The notes: generated by a model not told the origin, from the letters alone. Shown: positions 1 to 8,839, counted from the stretch's first letter. The stretch is DNA of 64,000 nt from Methanofollis ethanolicus (GCF_001571385.1 NZ_BCNW01000001.1:620001-684000), one strand, 5' to 3'. Translations and numbers: made by a program.

Positions 1-1
1 A

Positions 2-1693
2 ACCGGCACCTGCAAAGTCATAGCCCGGTGGGGTGACGACGTCGAAGACCTCACTCTCACCTGGAAGAACTATCCCTACCTCTCGGTCTCCACTGCGGTC
101 GACCCCGAGACCGTCGAGGTGAACGGGACGGTGAACGTCACCGTCAGCCTCAGGGGAGACGGCTACGCCCTCCAGCCCGACCCGATCGATGTGGTGCTGG
201 TGATCGACCGATCGGGTAGTATGCTCTACGACGACCCGGATCGCATGCACTCAGTGAGGGAGGCGGCAAAGAAGTTTGTTGACAGGATGACCACGAACGA
301 TAAGGTGGGGCTCGTCACCTTCGGGAGAAATACAGGCTCAGGGAATCAGATCGACGTTCCCGGGGAAAGTTCGTTTGATCGTCCTTCTTACTATATTGAC
401 AACGCCTACCATATTCCCAAAAAATATCTCGACTACGCGACCGTCGACCTGCCGCTCACCGATGCTCTCCCTTCGGTGAAAACAGAACTCGACAATATTG
501 TCCCGGACTCTGGAACCCCCATGCGTGCGGGACTGTATAAGTCAATAAAAGAACTTACTGATTCTGGAAGTTCAAAGCCTGATCCAGATGCTATCAAAGC
601 GATCATTGTCCTTTCGGATGGGGACTACAACTGGTATGGCGACCCCCTGGCACGGCGCTATGGTTACACAAAATATAATCCTGAACAATATGAGGATCGC
701 GATAGGGACTACTATAAATACAGCGATCTCTCCTCTTCTGAACAGAATATGGCGGTCTATGCCAAAAATCACAGTATTAAGATATACTCAATCGGGTATG
801 CGGACACCATCTCAGATGACGGCAAAAAGACCCTGCAAAAACTTGCCGAGTCCACGGGCGGGAAATACTATGATGGAAGTGCCGCCAACATCGGTGCCAT
901 CTATACGGCCATCGCCGGCGAACTCAAGACCGAGGCCGGCGTGAACACCACGATGGACATCTCCTTCAAGGGCGTCGAAGTGAACAACGAGATTGTGAAC
1001 GGTGACGCGGTCTTTACCTACCTCCACATCCCCGAAAAATCCACCTATATCGACACCTGGATCGACAACGCGACACCTCCGTATGTCCCTCCCCATAATC
1101 CATCGTACCCCTACACGGAGGACCAGACTGCCGACTGGAACGACGACCACAACCTCCACTTCAACATCGGCACCATCCACCTGAACCAGACCTGGACAGC
1201 CACCTACACCCTCGCGGTTCTCAGGGACGGGAACATCAACATCTTCGGTCCGGGCTCGACGATCTCCTTCGATAACGGTACTGAAACCCTCGCCCTCCCG
1301 AGAACCTTCATCACCGCTCTCCCCGGCCTGAACAACACCGGCATTAACACCTCGTACCTCTGGGTCAGTGAACCCTCCCGTGTTGAGTCGGGCCCGATCA
1401 CCGACTTCCTGCGGATGAAATGGAGCCTCAACTACACCGGTAACAAGACCGCCACACAGAAACTCTTCTACTCCACCGACGAGAAGAGGACGTGGGTCGG
1501 TTTCGCGACACTGTCCCCGCGGCGGAAGGGCCTGTGGGAGGAAGAGGCCGCGCTCGACGTCCGCGCCCTCCCGGCGGCGCAGTACTGGATACGGGTCAGG
1601 GCCGCCGCCCCAGATGCACCACCAGCAGGAAATGAAACGTCAGTATCTTTCTTCGTTGGCAATACCACTGCAAAGAAGATCAGACTGCAATAA
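2..1693 (+). CDS. Secreted/surface VWA-domain protein, 5' truncated by window edge
   Basis: The reading frame is open to the left edge (frame of base 2), so the gene starts outside the window; a GTG at 119 is internal. The visible 563 residues hold a von Willebrand factor A domain with a complete MIDAS metal site: DRSGSM near visible residue 70, the Thr in SGTPMRAGL, and Asp in VLSDGDYN. Beta-sandwich-like, Asn-rich sequence with several N-x-S/T sites follows, which fits a glycosylated extracellular protein. The protein ends in KKIRLQ with no membrane anchor or PGF-CTERM signal, so it is released or held by partners. Binding partner unknown. A tRNA on the opposite strand lies 23 bp downstream. 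Confidence 0.8.
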   Translation, partial: TGTCKVIARWGDDVEDLTLTWKNYPYLSVSTAVDPETVEVNGTVNVTVSLRGDGYALQPDPIDVVLVIDRSGSMLYDDPDRMHSVREAAKKFVDRMTTNDKVGLVTFGRNTGSGNQIDVPGESSFDRPSYYIDNAYHIPKKYLDYATVDLPLTDALPSVKTELDNIVPDSGTPMRAGLYKSIKELTDSGSSKPDPDAIKAIIVLSDGDYNWYGDPLARRYGYTKYNPEQYEDRDRDYYKYSDLSSSEQNMAVYAKNHSIKIYSIGYADTISDDGKKTLQKLAESTGGKYYDGSAANIGAIYTAIAGELKTEAGVNTTMDISFKGVEVNNEIVNGDAVFTYLHIPEKSTYIDTWIDNATPPYVPPHNPSYPYTEDQTADWNDDHNLHFNIGTIHLNQTWTATYTLAVLRDGNINIFGPGSTISFDNGTETLALPRTFITALPGLNNTGINTSYLWVSEPSRVESGPITDFLRMKWSLNYTGNKTATQKLFYSTDEKRTWVGFATLSPRRKGLWEEEAALDVRALPAAQYWIRVRAAAPDAPPAGNETSVSFFVGNTTAKKIRLQ

Positions 1694-1716
1694 TCTTTTT
1701 TTGAAAATCAGAAAAA

Positions 1717-1788
1717 CGGACCCAGCGGGAATCGAACCCGCGTCCCTGGGTTCGAAGCCCAGAAGGATGTCCTCTACCCCATGGGTCC
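1717..1788 (-). tRNA. tRNA-Arg (anticodon TCG)
   Basis: On the minus strand the 7-bp acceptor stem is GGACCCA/TGGGTCC with discriminator G. The anticodon arm is CTGGG-CTTCGAA-CCCAG, so positions 34-36 are TCG (+ strand 1753-1755), reading CGA arginine codons. The T arm contains GGTTCGATTCC. No intron is visible and CCA is not encoded. The gene stands alone between the VWA gene and the dUTPase-like gene. Confidence 0.9.
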
Positions 1789-1865
1789 AGAGCAACCGGA
1801 GCGTCGGCGGCGTCCATTCACGGGCCGCAAAACTCCCGATTTAGAAGGAAATGGATGAATTGTAC

Positions 1866-1880
1866 AGTGGTATATATCAT
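1866..1880 (+). promoter_or_regulatory. TATA-type promoter of the dut/nrpR pair
   Basis: GGTATATATCATA lies about 50 bp before the ATG at 1924, in the AT-rich gap between the tRNA and the gene. There is no convincing Shine-Dalgarno sequence just before the ATG. Assignment is by position and composition only. Confidence 0.4.
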
Positions 1881-1923
1881 ATCACAAGTTATTAAGCATT
1901 TTCGAGGACCATCCCTATAGAAT

Positions 1924-2361
1924 ATGATCCTCTCTTCCGCTGAGATCCGGTCCCGCCTCGGAGCAGACGATACGAGGACGCGGCTTGTCATCACCCCCTT
2001 CGGCGACGCCTCCCTCCAACCCGCCTCGTACGACCTGCGGGCTGGCGCCGACATCTCCCTCCCGCCGGGAAAGTGCACCCTCGTCCCGAGCCTTGAGCAC
2101 GTGGAGATCCCGGCGGACGTCGCCGCCACCCTGCGGTGCCGGTCAAGTTACGCGCGCCGCGGCCTCCTCCTCGGCGGCGGCTTCGTCGACCCCGGCTTCC
2201 GGGGACAGCTCACCCTCTGCCTCACCAACATGGGCGAGACTACTGTCGACCTTGCAGCCGGCGACCGCGTCGTCCAGATGATCCTCCATGACGTCGGCGA
2301 CGGGGCCGGCACCTACAACGGGCGGTACCAGGACAGCACCGGGGTGGTCAGGGCACGATGA
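1924..2361 (+). CDS. dCTP deaminase/dUTPase-family protein, probably a dUTPase
   Basis: 145 residues with the trimeric dUTPase/dCTP-deaminase fold signatures: QPASYDLR at 32-39, RSSYARRGL at 73-81 and VDPGFRG at 88-94. The family hydrolyses dUTP to dUMP and/or deaminates dCTP. Asp89 occupies the dUTPase catalytic position (Asp135 in the Methanocaldococcus bifunctional enzyme). Ten residues later, where dCTP deaminases carry the essential Glu (LTLE), this protein has Cys99 (LTLC). This favours dUTPase activity alone, which is an inference. It is also shorter than usual dCTP deaminases (about 170-200 residues). The last 4 bp (ATGA) overlap the next gene, so the two are probably translationally coupled. 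Confidence 0.75.
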   Translation: MILSSAEIRSRLGADDTRTRLVITPFGDASLQPASYDLRAGADISLPPGKCTLVPSLEHVEIPADVAATLRCRSSYARRGLLLGGGFVDPGFRGQLTLCLTNMGETTVDLAAGDRVVQMILHDVGDGAGTYNGRYQDSTGVVRAR

Positions 2362-3305
2362 GCGGGATCAGGACAGAGAGGAAGTGCATCGAGATCCTCA
2401 GGCTCCTCAAGGAACACCCCGAACCGATGGGGGCGAAACGCCTCTCCGAACTCATGGCCGAGCACGGCTTCGTCCTCTCCGACCGTGCCGTCCAGTACTA
2501 CCTCCGCTCCCTCGACGAGATGGGCTTTACCGAGAAGATCGGAAACCGGGGGCGCATCCTCACGCCGAGCGGCACCGCCGAGATCGAAAACGCCCTCGTC
2601 GGCGAACGCATCGGCTTCGTCATCTCCAAACTCGAAAGACTCGCCGTCAGGACGACCTTCGACCCCAGGAGCGGCACCGGCGACGTCGCCTACAACCTCT
2701 CCGTCGTTCCTGACGCCGAAGTCGACCGCGTCAGGAAAGCCTTCGACGCCGTCCTCGCCGCAGGGTGCGGGTTCTTCGACGCCTACGGCATCACCACCAG
2801 CGACCCCCGCATACCCGCCGGCCATACAGGCTTCATGACCGTCTGCTCGGTCACGATGGACGGCGTCTTCCAGAGACAGGGCATCCCCGTCGAGATGAAG
2901 TATGGCGGCAGGATCGCGATCCGCAAGGACGAACCGACGCAGTTCCTCGATCTCCTCGCGTATCGCGGCACAAGCATCGACCCCCTCCAGCTCTTCATCG
3001 CCGCCGGCCTCACCTCGGTCCATGCCTATGTCACGTCCGGCGACGGCATCGCCCTCGCCAATATCAGGCAGGTACCCCTCCCCGCACAGGACAAAGTGGA
3101 GGAGATCGTCGCGACCATGCGGTCGGCCGGGTTCGTCTTCCCTCTCACGACCGGAGAACAGATCTTTAACCTTCAGAGAGACCCGTACCGCCTCTCCATC
3201 GCCTCGTTTTCCGGCATGAACCTCATCGCCCATGCCGTCGAAGAGGGCTGTTCCATCAGGACCGAAATCGGCGCCGGGAACATCCCCTTCTCCCGGATCA
3301 TATAA
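2358..3305 (+). CDS. nrpR: NrpR-type transcriptional regulator (winged helix + one NrpR/DUF128 domain)
   Basis: 315 residues. Residues 1-75 form a winged helix-turn-helix (RKCIEILRLL...AVQYYLRSLDEMG), followed by a small linker (GNRGRILTPSG). Residues 80-315 match the NrpR regulatory domain (DUF128), with GCGFFDAYGI and the Gly-rich tail EIGAGNIPFSRII. In methanogens NrpR represses nitrogen-assimilation genes and is released by 2-oxoglutarate. This copy has a single effector domain, whereas some relatives have two, so it may act with a second paralogue elsewhere. It overlaps the dUTPase-like gene by 4 bp, and its last 8 bp overlap the converging gene tail to tail. Confidence 0.75.
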   Translation: MSGIRTERKCIEILRLLKEHPEPMGAKRLSELMAEHGFVLSDRAVQYYLRSLDEMGFTEKIGNRGRILTPSGTAEIENALVGERIGFVISKLERLAVRTTFDPRSGTGDVAYNLSVVPDAEVDRVRKAFDAVLAAGCGFFDAYGITTSDPRIPAGHTGFMTVCSVTMDGVFQRQGIPVEMKYGGRIAIRKDEPTQFLDLLAYRGTSIDPLQLFIAAGLTSVHAYVTSGDGIALANIRQVPLPAQDKVEEIVATMRSAGFVFPLTTGEQIFNLQRDPYRLSIASFSGMNLIAHAVEEGCSIRTEIGAGNIPFSRII

Positions 3306-5145
3306 TCCAGTCGATGCTGTCCTGACTCTCTTCTTCTTCCTCGTCCTGTTTTTTTGTCTCCGGGCCCGTGATCTTTCCGCGCCCCGGCTCGATCTCCTTC
3401 GGCATCTGCTTCGGGGCCAGGTGCATCCCGCCCCTCAGGACATCGTCGATCGGCCGGGTGCCCGGATCATTCAGGAGCACCGCATCCTTCCCCGGGAGTT
3501 CGTCCTTCGCCTTCTTCACGACCCATTTCAGGCTGACCTTCTCCCCGGAGAGGACATCGTCCTTTGCCGCCGGGATCGCCTCGACCCTGAAACCTGTCTC
3601 CTCGATCTCCTTCGGTTTTTTCACGGCCGAAAACTGCCCCCCGATCCCGAGAGTCGAGTCCTTCGGAGCCTGGGGAAGACCGACAGAGGTCATCCGGGTC
3701 ATATCCCCGGGCGTCTGTTTCTTCGCGCCGGGCACCACCACGGCCCCCTCATCGCCTCCGGTTTTTTTCAGGTGATCACTGGAGAGGTGGATCCGGAGTT
3801 TCCCGTCTTCTCTTTCCTTCTTCCGCTTCTGTCCTGCGATTGCGATCATGTCGTCCTTTTCTTCCGTCATCTCCATTCCACCTCCTCCCGGTGCAAGAGG
3901 ATCTCTTCCCGAGTACCCCGTGAAAAAAGCTGCCTCCGCTTCCGCATCTTCATCGACGTCCGCGGGCCTCTGCCCCCCGGCCTCGACCGCCGCTTCCCTG
4001 GCCGCTTCTTCCTCCAGTTCCTGCCTGTACTCTTCCCTGTGGACCTTCAACTCGTCGATCCTGGGTACATTCCGCACCCCGGCAAGAACGACGATGATCC
4101 CGACGAAGCGGGTATTTTTGATCGGGTAGTCGCCCGAACGCATCTCAAGGCCGGCGATGCTCCGGTCGATCCACTTCCTGACCGTGACAAATCCCCTGAT
4201 GCTCAACTCTCTGTCAGGCCCGGCAATGAGGACCAGCGCCTTTTCGGCACTCGTGAGGTCGCACGGCACGGATATCTCCTCATATACCGCCTTCTTTGCG
4301 AGGGAAACGATCCGTGCCGCCCGCTTCTTGGACCCCTCCATATAATTGCGGGCCGAGCTCCACCGTGTCAGAAATTCGAGAGGGCCAAGGGGGAGACGTT
4401 CGGCAGCGTAGCCGACGGCCACGATCCCCGTGCCGCTGAGGGTGTTGAGCACCTCCCCGGCGTCGAGGACGAGTTCGCCCACATCGAGGCCTGATTCATT
4501 GAACTCCCCTGCACGCAGGAGGAGCCCGATCCTCCGGGCGACCTCGTCGTTCAGCAGGGAATACATCCTGCGGGGGTTCATGAATGGGCCCCTCCTTCCT
4601 GCGATCTTCGACGAAAACCCGGTCCGGCCCGGTTCGTCCCCGGAGCGGACCCGTCCCACCCAGGTCTCATTGTCGAAGACGATCGTGCCGTCCACGAGTC
4701 CGGAGATCATCTCCAGATCGTCTGCGGCCTTGGCGGCCCGTTTTAAACCCTCATCCCTGCACGGCAGGGTGACCACGGCAAATATCGGCTCGACGAAGGA
4801 CTGGCGCAACTGCGGGATAATCTGGGGGAGAGTATCGATCATTGTCCCCCCGAGACCCGTGATCACCATGATGGCGTCGATCTCGACGGTGTCCACCTTC
4901 TGGATGCAGGTCATCACCTCTTCGATATCGACGACCGTCTCGACATCGAAGGTGAAGGACGGATCGATCGGCGGGAAGAATAACTTGGACTCCTCGGGAA
5001 GGTGCTCGAGCTGGATAAGCGTATTGGAGTCGTAATCGATCACGAGTGCGTTCATGCAGAGGACCTTGCTCCTCCGGTCGTGATCGTAGAGCCTGTCCAC
5101 GATCCTGCTGCCTGCACCCCCCAGTCCTATTGCCAAGACCCGCAT
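3298..5145 (-). CDS. Divergent tubulin/FtsZ-superfamily protein with long charged C-terminus
   Basis: 615 residues from the ATG at 5145, preceded by GGAGAGAG; a GTG 36 bp upstream sits directly on a GGAGG and is less likely. Residues 1-280 look like a tubulin/FtsZ nucleotide-binding domain: MRVLAIGLGGAGSRIV at the N-terminus and GLGGTMIDTLPQI about residue 105. The latter replaces the usual GGGTGTG loop, so GTP binding or hydrolysis may be altered. Residues about 300-615 are rich in Glu, Lys and Asp, include a Glu-rich stretch near 405-425 and repeats of PKEIE type, and look disordered or coiled. It is not canonical FtsZ1/FtsZ2; function in division or shape is an inference. Confidence 0.6.
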   Translation of the reverse strand: MRVLAIGLGGAGSRIVDRLYDHDRRSKVLCMNALVIDYDSNTLIQLEHLPEESKLFFPPIDPSFTFDVETVVDIEEVMTCIQKVDTVEIDAIMVITGLGGTMIDTLPQIIPQLRQSFVEPIFAVVTLPCRDEGLKRAAKAADDLEMISGLVDGTIVFDNETWVGRVRSGDEPGRTGFSSKIAGRRGPFMNPRRMYSLLNDEVARRIGLLLRAGEFNESGLDVGELVLDAGEVLNTLSGTGIVAVGYAAERLPLGPLEFLTRWSSARNYMEGSKKRAARIVSLAKKAVYEEISVPCDLTSAEKALVLIAGPDRELSIRGFVTVRKWIDRSIAGLEMRSGDYPIKNTRFVGIIVVLAGVRNVPRIDELKVHREEYRQELEEEAAREAAVEAGGQRPADVDEDAEAEAAFFTGYSGRDPLAPGGGGMEMTEEKDDMIAIAGQKRKKEREDGKLRIHLSSDHLKKTGGDEGAVVVPGAKKQTPGDMTRMTSVGLPQAPKDSTLGIGGQFSAVKKPKEIEETGFRVEAIPAAKDDVLSGEKVSLKWVVKKAKDELPGKDAVLLNDPGTRPIDDVLRGGMHLAPKQMPKEIEPGRGKITGPETKKQDEEEEESQDSIDWII

Positions 5146-5536
5146 GTATTCTCTCTCCGCCCCGTTTCGGGCGGGCGGCACCCTCCGTCACCGGTTGGTC
5201 TGCCCTGCACCTGACCCACATGCCGGGAACACGTTTTCCCCCCCTCTGCATCGCACCTTTCTGGAAAAAGAATGGATGCCTGGTGCGTGCCCCCGGATCA
5301 TTCGCGGACGGCGGCCGGGTTCCGGTTGCGTACTCTCTTGGGTATTTGTGCTGATGATCATAAATACTTCTCTTTTGGCGTTTCGCCCGTTCCTCCGCGA
5401 TAGGGAAACAGTTGAGGCACTATATCCATTTGATACCTCTATCTCAAGTAGGAAGCGTTTATTTTTCTCTCTTCTCAGGGCAAATGATAATACTTTTATC
5501 TTTGTGCGATAACTACTCTCTCTGAGGTGAAATGCC
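5146..5536. promoter_or_regulatory. Divergent intergenic region between ftsZ-like gene and mer; mer promoter
   Basis: No gene is supported in these 391 bp. For mer, GGAAGCG followed by TTTATTTTT (5451-5466) is a plausible BRE/TATA pair about 75 bp before the start codon, and GAGGTGA at 5524-5530 is the ribosome binding site. Composition shifts to AT-rich from about 5350 onward. AGTATTTATGATC read on the minus strand (about 5350-5365) could be the TATA box of the ftsZ-like gene, which would leave a leader of roughly 190 nt. Confidence 0.45.
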
Positions 5537-6526
5537 TTGAGTTATGGAATTGAATTTGTGCCAGGCAACATTAACGTCAAGCAGGTCGTGAAATACGTCA
5601 AGCTTGCCGAGTCCAAGGACATCGACTACGCGTGGATCACCAACCACTATAACAATCGCCACTGCTACCCCACCCTCGCCATGATCGCAGCGAACACCGA
5701 CTCGATCAAGATGGGCCCGGGTATCATGAACACCTTCACCGACACCCCGGCGGCAATTGCGTCCTTCATGTGCACGCTGGACGAGATCTCCGACGGCCGT
5801 GCAGTCCTCGGTATCGGCCCCGGCGACCTTTCGACCCTTCCGAAGCTTGCGATTGCGGGTGGGAAGCCCGTCGCTCGCCTGAAGGAGGGTATCACCCAGA
5901 TCCGCCGCCTCTGCAGCGGTGAAGAGATCAAGAAGACCGGCGACATGGAGTTCTTCGACTACGACGGTGCCAAGCTCACCGGCGTCCAGCTCCCCGGCAA
6001 GAAGGGTATCCCCGTCTACATCGGTGCTCAGGGCCCCAAGATGCTCGAGCTCGCCGGTGAGATGGGCGAAGGTTCCCTGATCAACGCCTCCAACCCGAAG
6101 GACTTCGAGATCGCCATCCCGATCATCAAGAAGGCTCAGGAAGCCGCAGGCCGGAAGAAGCACGATGTCGGTGCGTACACCGCCATGTCCATCGACCAGA
6201 ACGAGAAGAAGGCCCGCAACGCCGCAAAGATCGTCGCCGCCTTCATCGCCGCGGGCTCCCCGCCGGCACTTCTCCAGCGCCACGGACTTGACCTGAACAA
6301 CGTCGCCAAGATCAAGGACGCCCTCGGACGCTTTGACTTCAAGGCGGTCGGCGGCCTCGTCGGCGACGCCGAGATCGACGCCTTCACCATCGCCGGTACC
6401 CCGGACATGGTCAGGCAGAAGTGCGACGACCTCAAGGCGGCCGGTGTCACCCAGATCATCTTCGGGTCCCCGCTCGGCCCCGACATGACCAACTCGATCC
6501 GCCTCCTCGGCAAGTACGTTGTCTGA
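5537..6526 (+). CDS. mer: F420-dependent methylene-H4MPT reductase
   Basis: 329 residues, a bacterial-luciferase-like TIM barrel. Mer reduces methylene- to methyl-tetrahydromethanopterin with reduced coenzyme F420, a cytosolic step of CO2-based methanogenesis. Typical Mer stretches are YGIEFVPG, DYAWITNHYNNR, GPGIMNTFTDTPA, VLGIGPGD and VYIGAQGPK. The start is TTG at 5537: GAGGTGA lies 6 bp upstream, while an ATG at 5532 in another frame is closed at once by TGA. The gene is monocistronic, ended by a strong terminator at 6533. Length matches the family (320-335). Confidence 0.95.
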   Translation: MSYGIEFVPGNINVKQVVKYVKLAESKDIDYAWITNHYNNRHCYPTLAMIAANTDSIKMGPGIMNTFTDTPAAIASFMCTLDEISDGRAVLGIGPGDLSTLPKLAIAGGKPVARLKEGITQIRRLCSGEEIKKTGDMEFFDYDGAKLTGVQLPGKKGIPVYIGAQGPKMLELAGEMGEGSLINASNPKDFEIAIPIIKKAQEAAGRKKHDVGAYTAMSIDQNEKKARNAAKIVAAFIAAGSPPALLQRHGLDLNNVAKIKDALGRFDFKAVGGLVGDAEIDAFTIAGTPDMVRQKCDDLKAAGVTQIIFGSPLGPDMTNSIRLLGKYVV

Positions 6527-6532
6527 ACCCGA

Positions 6533-6560
6533 CTGCAGGTCTCCTGCAGCAATATTTTTT
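6533..6560 (+). terminator. Terminator of mer
   Basis: A perfect 7-bp stem CTGCAGG-TCT-CCTGCAG (6533-6549) is followed by CAATATTTTTT, seven bases after the mer stop codon. Confidence 0.75.
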
Positions 6561-6652
6561 GGGGGATATCCCTATCCTCCATTTTCCATCCACCGCTAAC
6601 GCCTCAAAGAGGTGCTTTTATCACGTCCTCACCCCTACCGGAGGATGGAGGT

Positions 6653-7573
6653 ATGTTTTCCGTCGACGAGTATGCGGGTGGCAGGATTCAGGTCCGCCGG
6701 GAGGCCCTGACCGGAATCGCGTCGCGCATCTCCCCCGAGCGGATCGGCCGGAACCTCGACCTGCCCTATGCCGGTGCGCCTTCTGGAGACTGTCCCTTCT
6801 GTCCTGATCGTGTGGAACGCGAGACCCCCACCTTTACCGACGGCACCCGGATCCTCCGGGGCGAGAGTGTCACCTTTCCGAACCTCTACCCTTTTGCCGA
6901 CTGGCACCTCGTGACCGTCATCACCCGTGCCCATACCGTCGAGCGCTTTACCGTCGACCAGGTCGCCGATGCCCTCTCTGGACTGCTGGACGGGGTGAAG
7001 GGACGGGGAGGTTACATGTCGCTGAACTGGAATTATCTCCCCTCTGCCGGTGCGAGCATCGCCCACCCCCATCTCCAGGGCATCGCCGACCCCTGCCCCA
7101 CCTCCCTCCAGGGCCGGTACCTCGCGGCGAGCCGGGCATACTGTCGGGAGCACGGTCGGTCGTACTGGGCCGACTTCATCGAAGAGGAGGCCGCCACCGA
7201 TCGTTTCCTCTTTGAAGACGCGTTCCCCTGGTTTGCAAGTGCCGTGCCGATTGGAGAGCGCGAGGTGCGGGGCATCCTGCCGGCCTCCTCCCCCGCCGAT
7301 ATCGGGCCCTGCATCCGCCCTCTGGCGCGGGGGATCCTGCGGGTCATCGACTGTTATCGCTCCCTCGGCACGCGCGCCTTCAATATGGCCCTGTACTGCG
7401 GGACACCCGACGATGCCGACTCTTTCTCCGCCGTCTGCTCCATCATCGCGCGGCTCAACCCGAACCCGTCTTCAATGACCGACTCGGCCTTCATGGAACG
7501 CCTCCACTTCGAGCCGGTGGTGATGACCCTCCCCGAGGAGTTCGGCCGGTACTTCCGGGAGAACGGGTGCTGA
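6653..7573 (+). CDS. GalT-like nucleotidylyltransferase (HIT superfamily)
   Basis: 306 residues resembling galactose-1-phosphate uridylyltransferase. The N-terminal zinc-binding type motif is CPFC (about 48-51), NLYPF follows near residue 84, and the catalytic His triad is HPHLQ at about 139-143, where the first or second His forms the covalent nucleotidyl intermediate. Family members swap UMP or related nucleotidyl groups between sugar phosphates. The substrate cannot be read from the sequence, and no sugar genes flank it. The ATG at 6653 is preceded by GGAGGATGGAGG. It lies 126 bp after mer and is followed by a 378-bp gap with a dispersed repeat. Confidence 0.75.
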   Translation: MFSVDEYAGGRIQVRREALTGIASRISPERIGRNLDLPYAGAPSGDCPFCPDRVERETPTFTDGTRILRGESVTFPNLYPFADWHLVTVITRAHTVERFTVDQVADALSGLLDGVKGRGGYMSLNWNYLPSAGASIAHPHLQGIADPCPTSLQGRYLAASRAYCREHGRSYWADFIEEEAATDRFLFEDAFPWFASAVPIGEREVRGILPASSPADIGPCIRPLARGILRVIDCYRSLGTRAFNMALYCGTPDDADSFSAVCSIIARLNPNPSSMTDSAFMERLHFEPVVMTLPEEFGRYFRENGC

Positions 7574-7647
7574 GGGGGATGCCCGACGGCGAGGCGCAAA
7601 ACCCTCTGGCTTTCGAGATATCCGGGGGCTGCGACCGAAGGGAGCAT

Positions 7648-7762
7648 GAGAAGACCATCAGGTCTTCGAGGTGCGAGTGTCAGCGAGTTTGAGAAAGTCG
7701 AAGACTTTCGATGCAGTCCCCCGGCTCAGATTGTGGGGAAGGCAGTAGGTCGGCGCTCTTCA
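7648..7762 (+). repeat. Dispersed intergenic repeat, copy A (hairpin-forming)
   Basis: The sequence holds two hairpins, GAAGACC-ATCA-GGTCTTC (about 7649-7666) and GAAAGTC-GAA-GACTTTC (about 7692-7708), then GGGGAAGGCAG. A second copy with the same order of blocks is at 45186-45300. The 7648-7720 core and the 45186-45257 core are nearly equal in length and clearly alignable. Both copies lie between converging genes. No coding capacity is evident. The rest of the 7574-7951 gap shows only a short palindrome (GATATCC/GGATATC type, near 7818-7836) and U-rich stretches that can terminate mtd. Confidence 0.6.
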
Positions 7763-7919
7763 CTGAGGGACTACTCGAAGATCTGCCGTCCGTGGCAGTT
7801 CGGAGATCTGCTCGAACAGGATATCTCTGATATCCTGTGTTAGACCTCAATCTCGATAGAGAGAAATATCCTGCCCCCTGGTCCCTGCGCGCCGACCCTC
7901 CGGTCACCCGTCTGGCCGC

Positions 7920-7937
7920 GAAAAAAAGGAGAAAAAA
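7920..7937 (-). terminator. U-run terminator of mtd
   Basis: On the minus strand two T runs (7931-7936 and 7921-7927) follow the mtd stop codon at 7952 within 35 bp. Archaeal RNA polymerase typically terminates on such runs without a hairpin. Confidence 0.5.
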
Positions 7938-7951
7938 GATTTTGTGAGTAT

Positions 7952-8794
7952 TCACTCGGGCTTGGAGATGAGTGTGGTCTTGGAGACGATGACGCCGTCC
8001 TTCTTGTGCGGCTTGCGGATCACAGCGTCGGTGGCCTTCTCCATCTCGCGCGCCTCGTCGCAGAGGACTGCGGCCTGGCGCATCATTTCGTGGGCAGAGC
8101 AGACGATCGGGACGTAGTTCTCGAATCCCTTCGTCATGAAGCAGCCCTTGACGTTGACGCCGGCGACCGCCTGAGCGATCTCGTAGGCCGCGCGGGCCTT
8201 TGCGAGGGCGTACGGGTTCGAGAACTCGCCGTCGACCGCCTTGTCGGAGTTCATGACAACCTTCGGGAGGACGAGGTCTGCACCCTTCTTGCCTTCCTTG
8301 ACCTGGTCGATGACCTTGTCAAGCTCCATCTGGAGCTTGCGGAACGCGCCGGTAAGGGCGAGGACCTTGACGAGGTTGCCGTTGTAGTCAGCCATCTCGA
8401 TGGGGTCGAGGAACTCGCGGCGGGCACCGATCATGGAGTCGGCCTTCATGATGATGTAGCCGAAGGCGCTCTCCTTGAGTGCGGCGAAGTCGTCCTTCTT
8501 CGTGGTGATGTCGTCGGTGATGACGATGCACGGAATCCCTGCCTCAGCGAGGGACTCGCGGGCGCCCTTCGGACCGGGGAGGACACCGTTCGGGGAAACG
8601 ACAATGCAGAAGTCAGGGACCCATGCCTTCATGGTGCTGACGACACGGTCGATGTCCTCGGGCTGGAGCTTGGTGCCGGAGGTGGCCATAAAGGTCTGCA
8701 TGTCTTCACGGTCTGCACGCTCATCAAGGAGCAGTTCTGCCATCACGCCGCTGGCAATGTTGCCCAGTTTTGCAATTCCTACTTTAACTACCAT
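7952..8794 (-). CDS. mtd: F420-dependent methylene-H4MPT dehydrogenase
   Basis: 280 residues, the usual Mtd length, beginning [30 protein letters not shown]. Mtd interconverts methenyl- and methylene-tetrahydromethanopterin with coenzyme F420 as hydride donor; the enzyme is cytosolic and hexameric in known cases. Typical blocks include [17 protein letters not shown] and [32 protein letters not shown] (in pieces). GAGAGGTG lies about 6 bp before the ATG. TATA element CTTTATATCAG on the minus strand at 8841-8851 predicts a transcript with a leader of about 20-25 nt. It is divergent from tfx across 133 bp. Confidence 0.96.
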   Translation of the reverse strand: MVVKVGIAKLGNIASGVMAELLLDERADREDMQTFMATSGTKLQPEDIDRVVSTMKAWVPDFCIVVSPNGVLPGPKGARESLAEAGIPCIVITDDITTKKDDFAALKESAFGYIIMKADSMIGARREFLDPIEMADYNGNLVKVLALTGAFRKLQMELDKVIDQVKEGKKGADLVLPKVVMNSDKAVDGEFSNPYALAKARAAYEIAQAVAGVNVKGCFMTKGFENYVPIVCSAHEMMRQAAVLCDEAREMEKATDAVIRKPHKKDGVIVSKTTLISKPE

Positions 8795-8839
8795 CTATAC
8801 ACCTCTCAAATTAGAGAACAGACATAGTATCGGCGAAAT

